From assembly GCA_029433345.1 (NCBI GenBank), contig JAQTHY010000001.1:372001-436000 (forward strand): a DNA stretch of 64,000 nucleotides. Direction: 5' to 3'. A program made the position numbers and the translations under genes. The stretch comes from Orbaceae bacterium ESL0727. Lineage in GTDB: Bacteria; Pseudomonadota; Gammaproteobacteria; Enterobacterales; Orbaceae. Under the pieces are notes generated by a model, which saw only the letters and a list, made by a program, of their open reading frames with translations, made no database searches and was not told where the DNA came from. Position 1 is the stretch's first letter. Each line of letters opens with the position of its first letter. Shown here piece after piece: positions 14,354 through 27,258 of this stretch.

Positions 14354-14426
14354 ATATTCTGTTTCTCTCTTTAACTTAGCTAGAACAAGCTTACTCCAAT
14401 TCACGTCCAAAACAACTCTGAGTTGT

Positions 14427-17321
<2,895 letters not shown>

Positions 17322-17450
17322 TTACAACTCGCAGTTGTCTTGGTTTTACGCTTTCTTCTCTCTCAATGCTATTCCTGCCTAAACAATCTCTTGTCTATAC
17401 CAGAATCTATCATCAAGCGAGAACTCGTTTCTTTTCAGCTTGTTCCTTTT

Positions 17451-17461
17451 TGTTAAAGAGC
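17451..17461 (-). promoter_or_regulatory. boxA antitermination site in the 16S-23S spacer
   Basis: The minus strand reads GCTCTTTAACA, matching the boxA core of rRNA antitermination. It lies between tRNA-Glu and 23S, the usual position of the second boxA in enteric rrn operons, and is bound by NusB/NusE. Confidence 0.7.
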
Positions 17462-17580
17462 TTTATCTTACTCTTCACTTCCCCATCTAACTGCTTAGAT
17501 GTAAAAATAAAGATTAAGATAATTTTTGTGAATATTAAGTCTAACAGATAAACCTTCTTCAGTCATCTAGGTTCCATAAG

Positions 17581-17656
17581 TGGCGTCCCCTAGGGGATTC
17601 GAACCCCTGTTACCGCCGTGAAAGGGCGATGTCCTAGGCCTCTAGACGAAGGGGAC
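17581..17656 (-). tRNA. tRNA-Glu (UUC)
   Basis: A 76-nt cloverleaf with encoded CCA. The acceptor is GTCCCCT/AGGGGAC, the anticodon loop is CCCTTTCACG with TTC anticodon, and the T arm is AGGGGTTCGAATCCCCT. It is the only tRNA in the 16S-23S spacer, as in E. coli rrnB. Confidence 0.97.
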
Positions 17657-17699
17657 TTCCTATTTCTCTATCTATTACAACTTCTCTTCACTTTTTTAT

Positions 17700-17730
17700 C
17701 AACCAACAAACAATCTGTGTGAACACTTAC
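17700..17730 (-). other. 16S rRNA processing stem, 3' arm
   Basis: The minus strand reads GTAAGTGTTCACACAGATTG just after 16S. It pairs with CAATCTGTGTGGGCACTTAC of the leader (about 19400-19420), allowing two G-U pairs. Together they form the long stem cut by RNase III to release pre-16S. Confidence 0.75.
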
Positions 17731-17739
17731 AAGCTCTCG

Positions 17740-19278
<1,539 letters not shown>

Positions 19279-19399
19279 AAAGTTTGATGCTCAATAACTG
19301 TCTTCTGACATTTATCCGAAATTTCTTTCAAATGAATCTTCAGTGTCACTTATTAAGACTTGATCTCTTTAAGTCCGTAGACTTTAATTCTTTCGTCTC

Positions 19400-19422
19400 G
19401 TAAGTGCCCACACAGATTGTCT
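19400..19422 (-). other. 16S rRNA processing stem, 5' arm
   Basis: The leader sequence CAATCTGTGTGGGCACTTAC is complementary to the segment just downstream of 16S (about 17708-17729). This arm lies between boxA and the start of 16S. Confidence 0.7.
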
Positions 19423-19430
19423 GTTGCTTA

Positions 19431-19443
19431 ATTTTTAAAGAGC
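19431..19443 (-). promoter_or_regulatory. boxA antitermination site in the rrn leader
   Basis: The minus strand reads GCTCTTTAAAAAT, a match to the rRNA boxA core, between P2 and the 16S gene. Confidence 0.7.
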
Positions 19444-19509
19444 TGACAGTTCCTAGTCTTCCAACCTCGCTAAGCTCATCACTTAACTTCACTGTCTCAA
19501 GGGTTGCGT

Positions 19510-19538
19510 ATACTACACAAACCTTTCTTATTCGTCAA
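19510..19538 (-). promoter_or_regulatory. rrn P2 promoter
   Basis: -35 TTGACG, a 17-base spacer and -10 TAGTAT on the minus strand, about 230 bases upstream of 16S. This is the P2 position of a tandem rrn promoter. Confidence 0.75.
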
Positions 19539-19641
19539 GATATTTTTTTATCTTTTTGCGATAGTGATGTTTAATCACTCACTATCGTCTACAACCCACT
19601 GCTTCGTTACTTTGTTGCTGTGTCGTTGTCAGTGGGTGCGC

Positions 19642-19669
19642 ATTATAGGTACTTCTCCGTTTTTCGCAA
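19642..19669 (-). promoter_or_regulatory. rrn P1 promoter with GC-rich discriminator
   Basis: -35 TTGCGA, a 16-base spacer, perfect -10 TATAAT, then GCGCACCC. The short spacer and GC-rich discriminator are the features that make E. coli rrn P1 promoters responsive to ppGpp and initiating NTP levels. An A/T-rich stretch upstream could act as an UP element. It lies 38 bases beyond the murI stop. Confidence 0.8.
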
Positions 19670-19706
19670 GCAAAAAAATACAAATAATTAATCGGTCGCA
19701 TAACCT

Positions 19707-20531
19707 TTAATCACCCAACAATTTAATTACTTGATATTTATTAAAATTATATTTTCCCAGCTTTTCCACAATTTTTGTCACGTGTTCGTTACAAAGCGTA
19801 CTGGCTACGATATTAGATTCACATAATTGATCGATCTGATTCAGATTATACTGTTTGCTTAGCAAACTCCCTACTCTAGCCGCCACCGCATTACCTGAAT
19901 CAATAAACATCGATTGTGGAAAAACGTGCTGCAACTCATCACGAATAAAAGGATAATGTGTACAACCCAATACAATCGTATCAGGAATGGTATCTAACGT
20001 TAACCAAGGTTGTAACAATCTTTCGAGTTCCTGCATATTAACCGGTATACCTTGCAACTTATTTTCTGCCATGAGTGCGAGCTCTGATAAACCCAATAAT
20101 TTTACCTGACAGTTAGCCGCAAACTGGGCAATTAAGTTATTTGTGTAAGCTCTTTTTATTGTTGCTTTGGTTGCTAATAAACCAATACAACCATTTTTAG
20201 TCAGTTGACTTGCGGGTTTAATAGCGGGCACAACACCAACAATAGGGAAAGAAAAACGTGCGCGCAAACTGGGTAAACAGATAGTACTTGCCGTATTACA
20301 CGCAATAACCGCTAAATTAATTGGATAAGATTGAATCACTGCATCAATAATACGATTTACTCTCTCAACCAGAAAATCATTACTTTTGTCACCATAAGGA
20401 AACATTGCATTATCAAATAAATAGATATAATGCAAAGCAGGATATTTTTTGCGGATTTCGTTATAAACAGACAAACCACCGATTCCAGAATCGAATATTA
20501 ATATAGATGGTGTTTTTTGATCATTATGCAT
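19707..20531 (-). CDS. murI: Glutamate racemase
   Basis: Makes D-glutamate for peptidoglycan. It has 274 residues. Catalytic cysteines are Cys78 in VIACNTAST and Cys190 in IVLGCTHYPF, and the N-terminal FDSGIGGLSV motif is intact. It lies directly upstream of, and in line with, the rRNA operon, the same arrangement as murI-rrnB of E. coli. Confidence 0.96.
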   Translation of the reverse strand: MHNDQKTPSILIFDSGIGGLSVYNEIRKKYPALHYIYLFDNAMFPYGDKSNDFLVERVNRIIDAVIQSYPINLAVIACNTASTICLPSLRARFSFPIVGVVPAIKPASQLTKNGCIGLLATKATIKRAYTNNLIAQFAANCQVKLLGLSELALMAENKLQGIPVNMQELERLLQPWLTLDTIPDTIVLGCTHYPFIRDELQHVFPQSMFIDSGNAVAARVGSLLSKQYNLNQIDQLCESNIVASTLCNEHVTKIVEKLGKYNFNKYQVIKLLGD

Positions 20532-20873
20532 AACTTATTAATGTTACTTATCTAATATAGCGTTCATCTTGCTAAAGGATCCGCTTATCCTAAAGCGATT
20601 GCAAATTAATGCAAGTCATTTTGTACCGCCACAGAATCATCCGTAAATTCAATTCCTATCGTTTATCAAATAAGATCCTAATCTCAAATGGCCATAAATC
20701 GAGAACAGTAACAGATAGAAGTAATACTGGATTTTTTTGTTTTTAGTTATTAAAATAGCCGTCTAGATGGTAAAACTGCCAAATAAAATGAATTTTTGCA
20801 AAATCTTAAAATCGCACGGTTAGTGACCTAGCCGCAATGATTTATGCATAACAGAGAAGAAAGAAGGTATATC
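20532..20873. other. Divergent intergenic region murI/metK
   Basis: 342 bases between divergent genes, with no plausible gene. It must hold both promoters. An AGCCGTCTAGATGG segment at 20757-20770 resembles one and a half MetJ boxes (consensus AGACGTCT), but only one unit matches well, so MetJ control of metK is only a possibility. Confidence 0.4.
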
Positions 20874-22025
20874 ATGTCAGAATTTTTATTCACATCCGAA
20901 TCAGTTTCAGAAGGTCATCCAGACAAAATTGCTGATCAAATTTCAGATGCGGTACTCGATGCGATTTTAAAGCAAGATCCGCAAGCGCATGTTGCTTGTG
21001 AAACTTATATCAAAACAGGCATGGCCTTAGTTGGCGGTGAAATCACCACATCAGCATGGGTAGATATTGAAGAGATCACTCGTAAAACGATTAGTGATAT
21101 TGGTTATACCAGTTCAGACATGGGATTTGACGCGAATTCTTGCGCAGTCCTTAACGCCATAGGGAAACAGTCTCCCGATATTAATCAAGGCGTTAGCCGT
21201 AAAAATCCATTAGAACAAGGTGCAGGTGATCAAGGTATTATGTTTGGTTATGCGACTAACGAAATGCCTAATTATATGCCTGCGGCAATCAGCTATGCAC
21301 ATGATCTTATGCGTCGTCAGGCACATGTTCGAAAATCAGGGATTTTACCTTGGTTACGACCGGATGCAAAAAGCCAAGTGACACTTATTTACGAAAATGG
21401 CAAGATAAAAGGTGTAGATACTATTGTACTGTCAACGCAACATGCTGAAGATATCGAACAAAAAACCTTGCATGAAGCTGTATTAGAAGAGATCATCAAA
21501 CCCATTATTCCAAGAGAATGGTTAACCGAACGTACTAAATATTTTATTAATCCAACTGGGCGATTTGTCATTGGTGGACCAATGGGGGATTGCGGCTTAA
21601 CTGGACGTAAAATCATTGTGGATACATATGGTGGTGCAGCTCATCATGGTGGTGGTGCATTTTCAGGCAAAGACCCGTCAAAAGTTGACCGTTCAGCAGC
21701 CTATGCGGCACGTTATGTTGCCAAAAACATTGTTGCTGCGGGATTGGCTGATAAATGTGAACTACAACTTTCGTATGCAATTGGTGTCGCGGATCCGACT
21801 TCTATTTATCTCAATACTTTTGGTAGCGAAAAAATCGAGCATGATAAAATTGTCGCATTAGTGAAAGAATTTTTTGATTTAAGGCCTTATGGCTTAATCA
21901 AGATGCTCAATCTTATTCAGCCAATTTACCAAAAAACTGCCAGCTATGGTCATTTTGGCCGAGATATCTTTCCATGGGAACAGACCGATAAAGCAGAATT
22001 ATTACGCAATGCCGCAGGTTTATAA
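20874..22025 (+). CDS. metK: S-adenosylmethionine synthetase
   Basis: Makes S-adenosylmethionine from methionine and ATP. The chosen start at 20874 gives 383 residues beginning [18 protein letters not shown], as in the family, and follows a GAAGG ribosome site. An in-frame ATG 30 bases earlier adds residues foreign to the family. Signature loops [12 protein letters not shown] and [16 protein letters not shown] are present. sprT overlaps its last 17 bases, repeating the enteric metK-sprT neighbourhood. Confidence 0.97.
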   Translation: MSEFLFTSESVSEGHPDKIADQISDAVLDAILKQDPQAHVACETYIKTGMALVGGEITTSAWVDIEEITRKTISDIGYTSSDMGFDANSCAVLNAIGKQSPDINQGVSRKNPLEQGAGDQGIMFGYATNEMPNYMPAAISYAHDLMRRQAHVRKSGILPWLRPDAKSQVTLIYENGKIKGVDTIVLSTQHAEDIEQKTLHEAVLEEIIKPIIPREWLTERTKYFINPTGRFVIGGPMGDCGLTGRKIIVDTYGGAAHHGGGAFSGKDPSKVDRSAAYAARYVAKNIVAAGLADKCELQLSYAIGVADPTSIYLNTFGSEKIEHDKIVALVKEFFDLRPYGLIKMLNLIQPIYQKTASYGHFGRDIFPWEQTDKAELLRNAAGL

Positions 22026-22503
22026 ACACATACCTATCAATTTACAAAACCATGTAATGGCTTGCCTAAGGAGACATTTAGCGCAAGCCAATGCGTTTTT
22101 TCATACCAACTATACTGAGCCAAATATCCTATACCGCCCCAAAGGAAGCATCGCCGGCAGTGCTTATTTGACACGTTGGGAGATCCAACTCAACCGCACG
22201 TTATTATGTGAGAACGGCATTCCTTTCATTGAGGAAGTGGTACCGCATGAACTTGCTCATCTACTGGTATATAAACAATTTGGCAAAGTAAAGCCACATG
22301 GCAAAGAGTGGCAATCTATCATGGCAACCGTATTGGGTAAAGAGCCTAAAACCACGCACAATTTTACCGTCTCTCGCCCTGATTATCTTTATGTTTGCCA
22401 ATGTCAGACGCATCATTTATCCAAAATCAGACACAATAAAATTCAACAGCAGCATATCGATTATATCTGCAAAAAATGTGGTACGATCCTCAAACTACAA
22501 TAA
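22009..22503 (+). CDS. sprT: SprT-like zinc metalloprotease-domain protein
   Basis: A 164-residue SprT-family protein with the zinc-binding HELAH motif in [24 protein letters not shown]. Two C-terminal CxxC-type pairs (CQCQ...CKKCG) probably form a zinc ribbon. The start is the ATG at 22009, whose product [20 protein letters not shown] aligns with E. coli SprT. The longer upstream reading lies wholly inside metK. The 17-base overlap with metK implies translational coupling. The bacterial function is poorly known; eukaryotic SPRTN cuts DNA-protein crosslinks. Confidence 0.9.
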   Translation: MPQVYKHIPINLQNHVMACLRRHLAQANAFFHTNYTEPNILYRPKGSIAGSAYLTRWEIQLNRTLLCENGIPFIEEVVPHELAHLLVYKQFGKVKPHGKEWQSIMATVLGKEPKTTHNFTVSRPDYLYVCQCQTHHLSKIRHNKIQQQHIDYICKKCGTILKLQ

Positions 22504-22525
22504 TATTTCATAAGGTCAACATTTC

Positions 22526-23368
22526 ATGCTAAGTTACCGTCATAGTTATCACGCAGGCAATCATGCCGATGTGCTAAAACATATTGTCCTTACACTCTGT
22601 ATCGATGCATTAAAAGCGAAGGAAAAACCGTTCCTATATCTCGATACGCATGCTGGGGCTGGGCGTTATATTTTACAAGGTGAATATGCCGAAAAAACAG
22701 GTGAATATTTATCGGGTATTAATTTAGTATGGCAAAGACCGGATGTACCTGAGTTATTAACTGGCTACCTTTCTCTGTTAAAACGTTATAATCCACTAGA
22801 AACACTTAAATATTATCCAGGCTCACCTTTAATTGCTAAGCAACTACTCCGTGAGCAAGATAAATTACACCTGACTGAACTACATCCAACCGATTATCCA
22901 TTGCTACGGCAAGAATTTAGCAAAGACAAACGTGCTACGGTATTGCGAGCCGATGGTTTTGCACAGTTAAAATCGAAATTACCACCCGCATCCCATCGTG
23001 GAATCATCTTGATTGATCCATCTTATGAGATGAAAGACGATTACCAAAAAATTCCACTGGCACTACACGAAGCCCATAAACGTTTTGCAACAGGAACATA
23101 TCTAATTTGGTATCCGGTTGTATTGCGAAAGCAGACACAACGAATGATTGATGGCATTATTAAATTAGGGATAAGACGCATTTCGCAATTCGAATTGGCA
23201 TTAAAACCCGATAATGAACAAAAAGGTATGACTGCATCAGGTATGATTGTTATCAATCCACCGTGGAAACTGCATACACAAATGCAAACTATTTTGCCGT
23301 GGCTAAAAAATGTTCTCGATTATGAACAGACTGGCCATATTCTCAATACAGAATTAGTGCCTGAATAA
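22526..23368 (+). CDS. rlmJ: 23S rRNA (adenine-2030-N6)-methyltransferase
   Basis: Methylates A2030 of 23S rRNA using S-adenosylmethionine. The 280-residue length and MLSYRHSYHAGNHADVLKH start are family-typical. The SAM site includes YLDTHAGAGRY (residues 38-48). The catalytic motif at residues 164-167 reads DPSY rather than the more usual DPPY; the rest (GMTASGMIVINPPWKL) is intact. It lies 22 bases after sprT, downstream of the gene that makes its methyl donor. Confidence 0.94.
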   Translation: MLSYRHSYHAGNHADVLKHIVLTLCIDALKAKEKPFLYLDTHAGAGRYILQGEYAEKTGEYLSGINLVWQRPDVPELLTGYLSLLKRYNPLETLKYYPGSPLIAKQLLREQDKLHLTELHPTDYPLLRQEFSKDKRATVLRADGFAQLKSKLPPASHRGIILIDPSYEMKDDYQKIPLALHEAHKRFATGTYLIWYPVVLRKQTQRMIDGIIKLGIRRISQFELALKPDNEQKGMTASGMIVINPPWKLHTQMQTILPWLKNVLDYEQTGHILNTELVPE

Positions 23369-23373
23369 AAAGA

Positions 23374-23394
23374 GTATAGGGCTTAGCCCTATAC
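23374..23394. terminator. Hairpin after rlmJ
   Basis: GTATAGGG-cttag-CCCTATAC, an 8-bp perfect stem 5 bases after the rlmJ stop. The U-tract is poor. Similar ATAGGG/CCCTAT hairpins recur at 38708 and 63978. Confidence 0.5.
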
Positions 23395-23476
23395 CAGACA
23401 AATAATGGATAATAGATGATGGATGATTTATGTTAGCGGGAAAATAGTGATCGCATTAATGATGATCATTACGACA

Positions 23477-24112
23477 TTAAAATCCCAAAGCCACTTTAAT
23501 ACCTAAAAGAATTAAAATGATCCCGAGTAATTTATCAATCACAAAATGCAGCTTAAAATAACGTCTTTGCACAATTTGTGATTGAAAAATCATCACCACA
23601 AATGGCCACCAAATCACCGCTTCTACCCAAATAATCAAGGCAACGACGAGCTTGGTAATAAAGGGTGAATCAGCCGTTAATAGTTGCGTAAAAATAGCTA
23701 AAAAAAAGAGCACTGCTTTCGGATTGAGTAAATTACATAAAAAACCTTGCATAAAGGCGGTTTTATAGGAAATAAGCTTTTTCGCATTACACTTATCGGC
23801 ATCCGCCCCCACATAAACTGTTCCCCATGTCGGCGCCAACAACGCCTTGATACCTAACCAAATCAGATAGATAGCCCCTATATAGCGCAAAGCATTAAAC
23901 AGCCAGGGTGTAGTTGCAATCAAAACCGCAATTCCAGCCACACAATAACTCATATGGATAAGAATCGCTAACAACAACCCAAAGCACGTCATAAAGCCCA
24001 CTTTACGCGAATAACGTAAGCTATTTTTCAGCACCAAGAAAAAATCAGGGCCGGGAGAGATCATCCCCAAACCGCTAACGGTCACCACTAAGATAAAAGT
24101 CTCTAACGTCAT
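23477..24112 (-). CDS. LysE/RhtB-family amino-acid exporter
   Basis: A 211-residue membrane protein with about six hydrophobic segments and the family N-terminal signature GMISPGPDFFLVLKNSLRYSRKVGF. The NPKAVLFFLAIFTQLL segment is also typical. RhtB-family proteins export amino acids such as threonine or homoserine by proton antiport. It resembles RhtC-like members, but the substrate cannot be told from sequence. It lies 14 bases downstream of the OpgB-like gene on the same strand, so co-transcription is possible. Confidence 0.88.
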   Translation of the reverse strand: MTLETFILVVTVSGLGMISPGPDFFLVLKNSLRYSRKVGFMTCFGLLLAILIHMSYCVAGIAVLIATTPWLFNALRYIGAIYLIWLGIKALLAPTWGTVYVGADADKCNAKKLISYKTAFMQGFLCNLLNPKAVLFFLAIFTQLLTADSPFITKLVVALIIWVEAVIWWPFVVMIFQSQIVQRRYFKLHFVIDKLLGIILILLGIKVALGF

Positions 24113-24126
24113 CGCTAATCAGTAAT

Positions 24127-25644
24127 CTATTTATTTATGACTATCGATAAAGCCGCTGAACGATTAATCGTTGCAATAGACTTTTTATGTTGTTGGACAA
24201 ACAACTTTTTATCGCGCGTGTTAGATAAATAATCGGTCAAAAATTTAGCATTGGTCATGACTTGCGCACCATTTAGAATCAATCTTGGCAGATCAATTTG
24301 GTATATCGTCTGCTCAACTGATTTTTGTAAATCGTACTCAGTTGCGTTCGTCAAAAGATAAAGTAAACGTTCTTTTTGCGAAAGTCGTTCAATCGTTGGT
24401 GTTGCCGCCCCCATCATTAAATGATCCGGGAAAATATAAAACACGGTATTTTCTAACACTCCTTCATCTTTTAACTGACGAATAAATTGCCCCAAATTAA
24501 AATCAAGCGAAGCAGCAGCAAATGACATATCATCTGCTTGCGGTGCAATCAATTTCTGCATGCGATTATCACGAAAACCATTCGGCGCATGTGTTGACAC
24601 AGTTGAGATAAATAATGCAAATGGTTTACCTGTTTGCTGCATCTCTGCCACCTGATTTTTAGCAATAGCAAAAATATCTTTATCGTACAAACCAAATGGC
24701 GCTTTCGGATAATTCGGCGGTAAATTTTCTTCCGAAATCACATCAATCCCAAGTAAATTAATCAGATGACCAATTCCGGCAAAACTTGGGCCGCCAATCA
24801 CATAACGTGTTTGATAGCCTGCTGTTTGCAAAACATCACCTAGACTAACTAGCTGTGTTGCCTTGGCTTCAGCTAACGGTTTTGTTGTAAAACCGCCGAC
24901 TAAAAAAGGCATTCCCGTCATATAAGTATACATCGAAGCGGCTGTCCATGAACTCCCAAGACTCATCGGCATATGAGGGAAAAAAGTATAATTTTGACTT
25001 AATTGATTAAGATTCGGTGTCAATTCCTTCTGATCCAAAAATCCTTGCTCGAACGATTCAAGCGAAATCACAACGATATTTTTACCCGCTTGACTCTGTA
25101 ACTGATCCTTGCCACCACCATTCTTATAAATACCTTTTTTATAGACATTATTTTTATAAACATAATCCGTTATATTCAATAACTGTAACGACTGTTGAAA
25201 AGGAATGAACGGCGCGCTGGTGACTTTATATATTTCCTCTAACCGCCCTAAAAGACTATTTGGATACCCAGTAGGTGAATAGCCAAGTGACACAGTTGCC
25301 AATATAGCGAACATTATACGCCACAAAAAGAAACAGTGTGAACGCAATACTTTCGCCAATAGGTAAAGCACCAAAACCAGCACCAAAAAGACCGCCACAA
25401 CAAATGCAGCTTGCCATTTAAAAATAAATAGCCCTTCGATAATATCATTGATATTTAAATTGATGAAAAACTGATAATCAATAAAACCACCACTAAAATA
25501 AATGGAGGTAAGTTCCATCACGATAAAAATCGTTAAGACAAAAATAATGGTCAATCGAGCTATTTTAGATTTAAACAACGACGCTAGCGAAATCGCAATA
25601 ATAAGGAGTGGCAACACCACCAAACTAGATAAAGGCATAAGCAT
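24127..25644 (-). CDS. Sulfatase-fold membrane transferase, OpgB/LtaS-like
   Basis: A 505-residue protein of the LTA-synthase/alkaline phosphatase superfamily. Four hydrophobic segments lie at about residues 5-25, 30-50, 78-100 and 105-122. They are followed by a periplasmic domain. Visible active-site parts are LES (Glu196, metal ligand), the presumed nucleophile Thr234 in LGSSWTAASM, a FGLYDKD segment and FPDH. The GSSWTAASM and THAPNGF parts resemble phosphoglycerol transferase I (OpgB), but the protein is about 250 residues shorter than E. coli OpgB. No opgG/opgH genes are nearby. A YKN-repeat linker occurs at 163-175. Likely role: transfer of phosphoglycerol or phosphoethanolamine to an envelope glycan. 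Confidence 0.75.
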   Translation of the reverse strand: MLMPLSSLVVLPLLIIAISLASLFKSKIARLTIIFVLTIFIVMELTSIYFSGGFIDYQFFINLNINDIIEGLFIFKWQAAFVVAVFLVLVLVLYLLAKVLRSHCFFLWRIMFAILATVSLGYSPTGYPNSLLGRLEEIYKVTSAPFIPFQQSLQLLNITDYVYKNNVYKKGIYKNGGGKDQLQSQAGKNIVVISLESFEQGFLDQKELTPNLNQLSQNYTFFPHMPMSLGSSWTAASMYTYMTGMPFLVGGFTTKPLAEAKATQLVSLGDVLQTAGYQTRYVIGGPSFAGIGHLINLLGIDVISEENLPPNYPKAPFGLYDKDIFAIAKNQVAEMQQTGKPFALFISTVSTHAPNGFRDNRMQKLIAPQADDMSFAAASLDFNLGQFIRQLKDEGVLENTVFYIFPDHLMMGAATPTIERLSQKERLLYLLTNATEYDLQKSVEQTIYQIDLPRLILNGAQVMTNAKFLTDYLSNTRDKKLFVQQHKKSIATINRSAALSIVINK

Positions 25645-25701
25645 GTTCTTATTTGATTATTGTATTTAATATATTTGATTTAACATGTTTTATTTAAAGA
25701 A

Positions 25702-25732
25702 TATACACAAACGTATAGTGATTCTGAAACAT
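25702..25732 (-). repeat. Dispersed intergenic repeat, copy 2
   Basis: Minus-strand copy reading GTTTCAGAATCAC then TATACGTTTGTGTATA. It is in the gap between sohB and the OpgB-like gene. Confidence 0.7.
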
Positions 25733-25832
25733 CTTTATAACCTATCCCAACAGTTATAATCATAATGAGATAGGCGTTTACTCATCTGATCAAACGGCAC
25801 GCTTAGCATGCGCATTTAATCACAACCACAGT

Positions 25833-26915
25833 CTATAAAAAATTATGTTGTTTGAGAAAAAGGCGTTCCATTCCTTTGAGCACATTTTTAGAGATTTTAT
25901 CCACCAATTTTTGGCGACGATGATATTTAACTGCCAAAATTTTATGTGTATCTAACCGGGCTAAAATAAAATCGTCACTGGTTCCAATATCATCAACTAG
26001 ACCCTTTTCTTTTGCTTGGGTCGCAAACCAATGCTCACCGGTTGCCACTTTCTCAATATCAACATTTGGACGATACTCTTTAACAAAATCCTTAAACAAT
26101 AGATGTGTTTGTTCGAGTTCTTGCTTAAACTTTTCTCGTCCTTCGCGTGTATTTTCCCCAAACATAGTCAAGGTACGTTTATACTCGCCCGCGGTTTGCA
26201 ATTCAACATCAATATCATGTTTCTTTAATAAACGGTGAAAATTAGGGATTTGCGCAACAACACCAATCGATCCCACTATCGCAAACGGTGCCGCAACAAT
26301 TTTACTTGCGGTACATGCCATCATATAACCACCACTTGCGGCTACTTTATCCACCAGTGCCGTAAAAGGAATATTACGCGTTCTAAAACGTAAGAGTTGC
26401 GAGGCGGCTAAACCATAACCATGCACTACGCCACCGGGGCTTTCAAGCTTGATGGCTACTTCATCTTCGGGCTTTATCACCGATAAAACAGCGGTAATCT
26501 CTTGCCGCAAATCTTCAACTTCATGCGCATCCATACTGCCATTAAATGACAATAGAAACAGTTTACCCTTCGTTTTAGTATTAGCTTGTTTATCATCAGC
26601 AGATTGACTGTCAGAAGCCAGATTATCACTGCTTTTCTTTGCTTTAAGCGCAGCTTTCTCTTTTTTCTTATCCTGCTTTTTCTGCTTCTTCAGATCTTTG
26701 TAATACTGTTTTACTTCAACATCATCCATACTCGATAGCTGCATTTCATCTTTAATCTGTGAATATTCTTCACTTAGATCCTTAATCGATAAATGGCCTA
26801 CTGCACTGGTTGATTTTTTACGCTGACTCAAAATAAAAATCAATACAGCTAAAATGGCTACAACAATTGTCATGACCTCGGCAAAAAAAAGCAAATATTG
26901 GAAAAACCATTCCAT
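25833..26915 (-). CDS. sohB: Membrane-bound S49 peptidase SohB
   Basis: Inner-membrane serine peptidase of the SppA/S49 family. One N-terminal membrane segment (residues 6-30) is followed by a charged lysine-rich linker (about 70-115). The S49 domain has the catalytic serine at Ser194 in VAASGGYMMAC and the general-base lysine at Lys246 in GEYKRTL. At 360 residues it is a little longer than E. coli SohB (349) because of the lysine-rich linker. Transcribed alone, divergent from fhs. Confidence 0.92.
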   Translation of the reverse strand: MEWFFQYLLFFAEVMTIVVAILAVLIFILSQRKKSTSAVGHLSIKDLSEEYSQIKDEMQLSSMDDVEVKQYYKDLKKQKKQDKKKEKAALKAKKSSDNLASDSQSADDKQANTKTKGKLFLLSFNGSMDAHEVEDLRQEITAVLSVIKPEDEVAIKLESPGGVVHGYGLAASQLLRFRTRNIPFTALVDKVAASGGYMMACTASKIVAAPFAIVGSIGVVAQIPNFHRLLKKHDIDVELQTAGEYKRTLTMFGENTREGREKFKQELEQTHLLFKDFVKEYRPNVDIEKVATGEHWFATQAKEKGLVDDIGTSDDFILARLDTHKILAVKYHRRQKLVDKISKNVLKGMERLFLKQHNFL

Positions 26916-27258
26916 TTATTCATCATCCTCTTGTTTAACGTTTCGCTTATCATAGCAAATTTTTATAGGGTAACGAAGTACGACATTAGGATTACTTGAT
27001 TTACCGGCTAAATCTGGGTTTTGTCATCTATCTCGAAAAGAAGAACCGTATTGAAATGGGTAGCAGTTCTGAAAAAGATTTACATGCGCTATTTTATTCG
27101 CAGAATCTTAAATCTGAAATGACAAATAAGTTGCCAATAAAGCATATCGAAAAGGTAATATGTATAAAACTTCTTCGATATCTATTTATTTTTCATTCAT
27201 CTTCAAGGCGAATAAGTATATACTAAATCTCCTTCCGGATTATGTTATAAGAGTCGAT
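26916..27258. other. Divergent intergenic region sohB/fhs
   Basis: 343 bases without a supported gene. It contains a copy of the variant repeat at 27051-27074. No clear transcription-factor site was seen. Short frames here have no recognisable protein. Confidence 0.5.
27051..27074 (-). repeat. Variant dispersed repeat, copy A
   Basis: On the minus strand it reads TTTCAGAACTGCTA then CCCATTTCAA. It differs at one base of 24 from the element at 36421. The first half equals the start of the 30-base repeat, but the second half is different. Confidence 0.6.

Noticed and set aside
20757-20770. MetJ operator upstream of metK
   Set aside because: Only one of the two to three required 8-base units matches the consensus well, so it is not reported as an operator.
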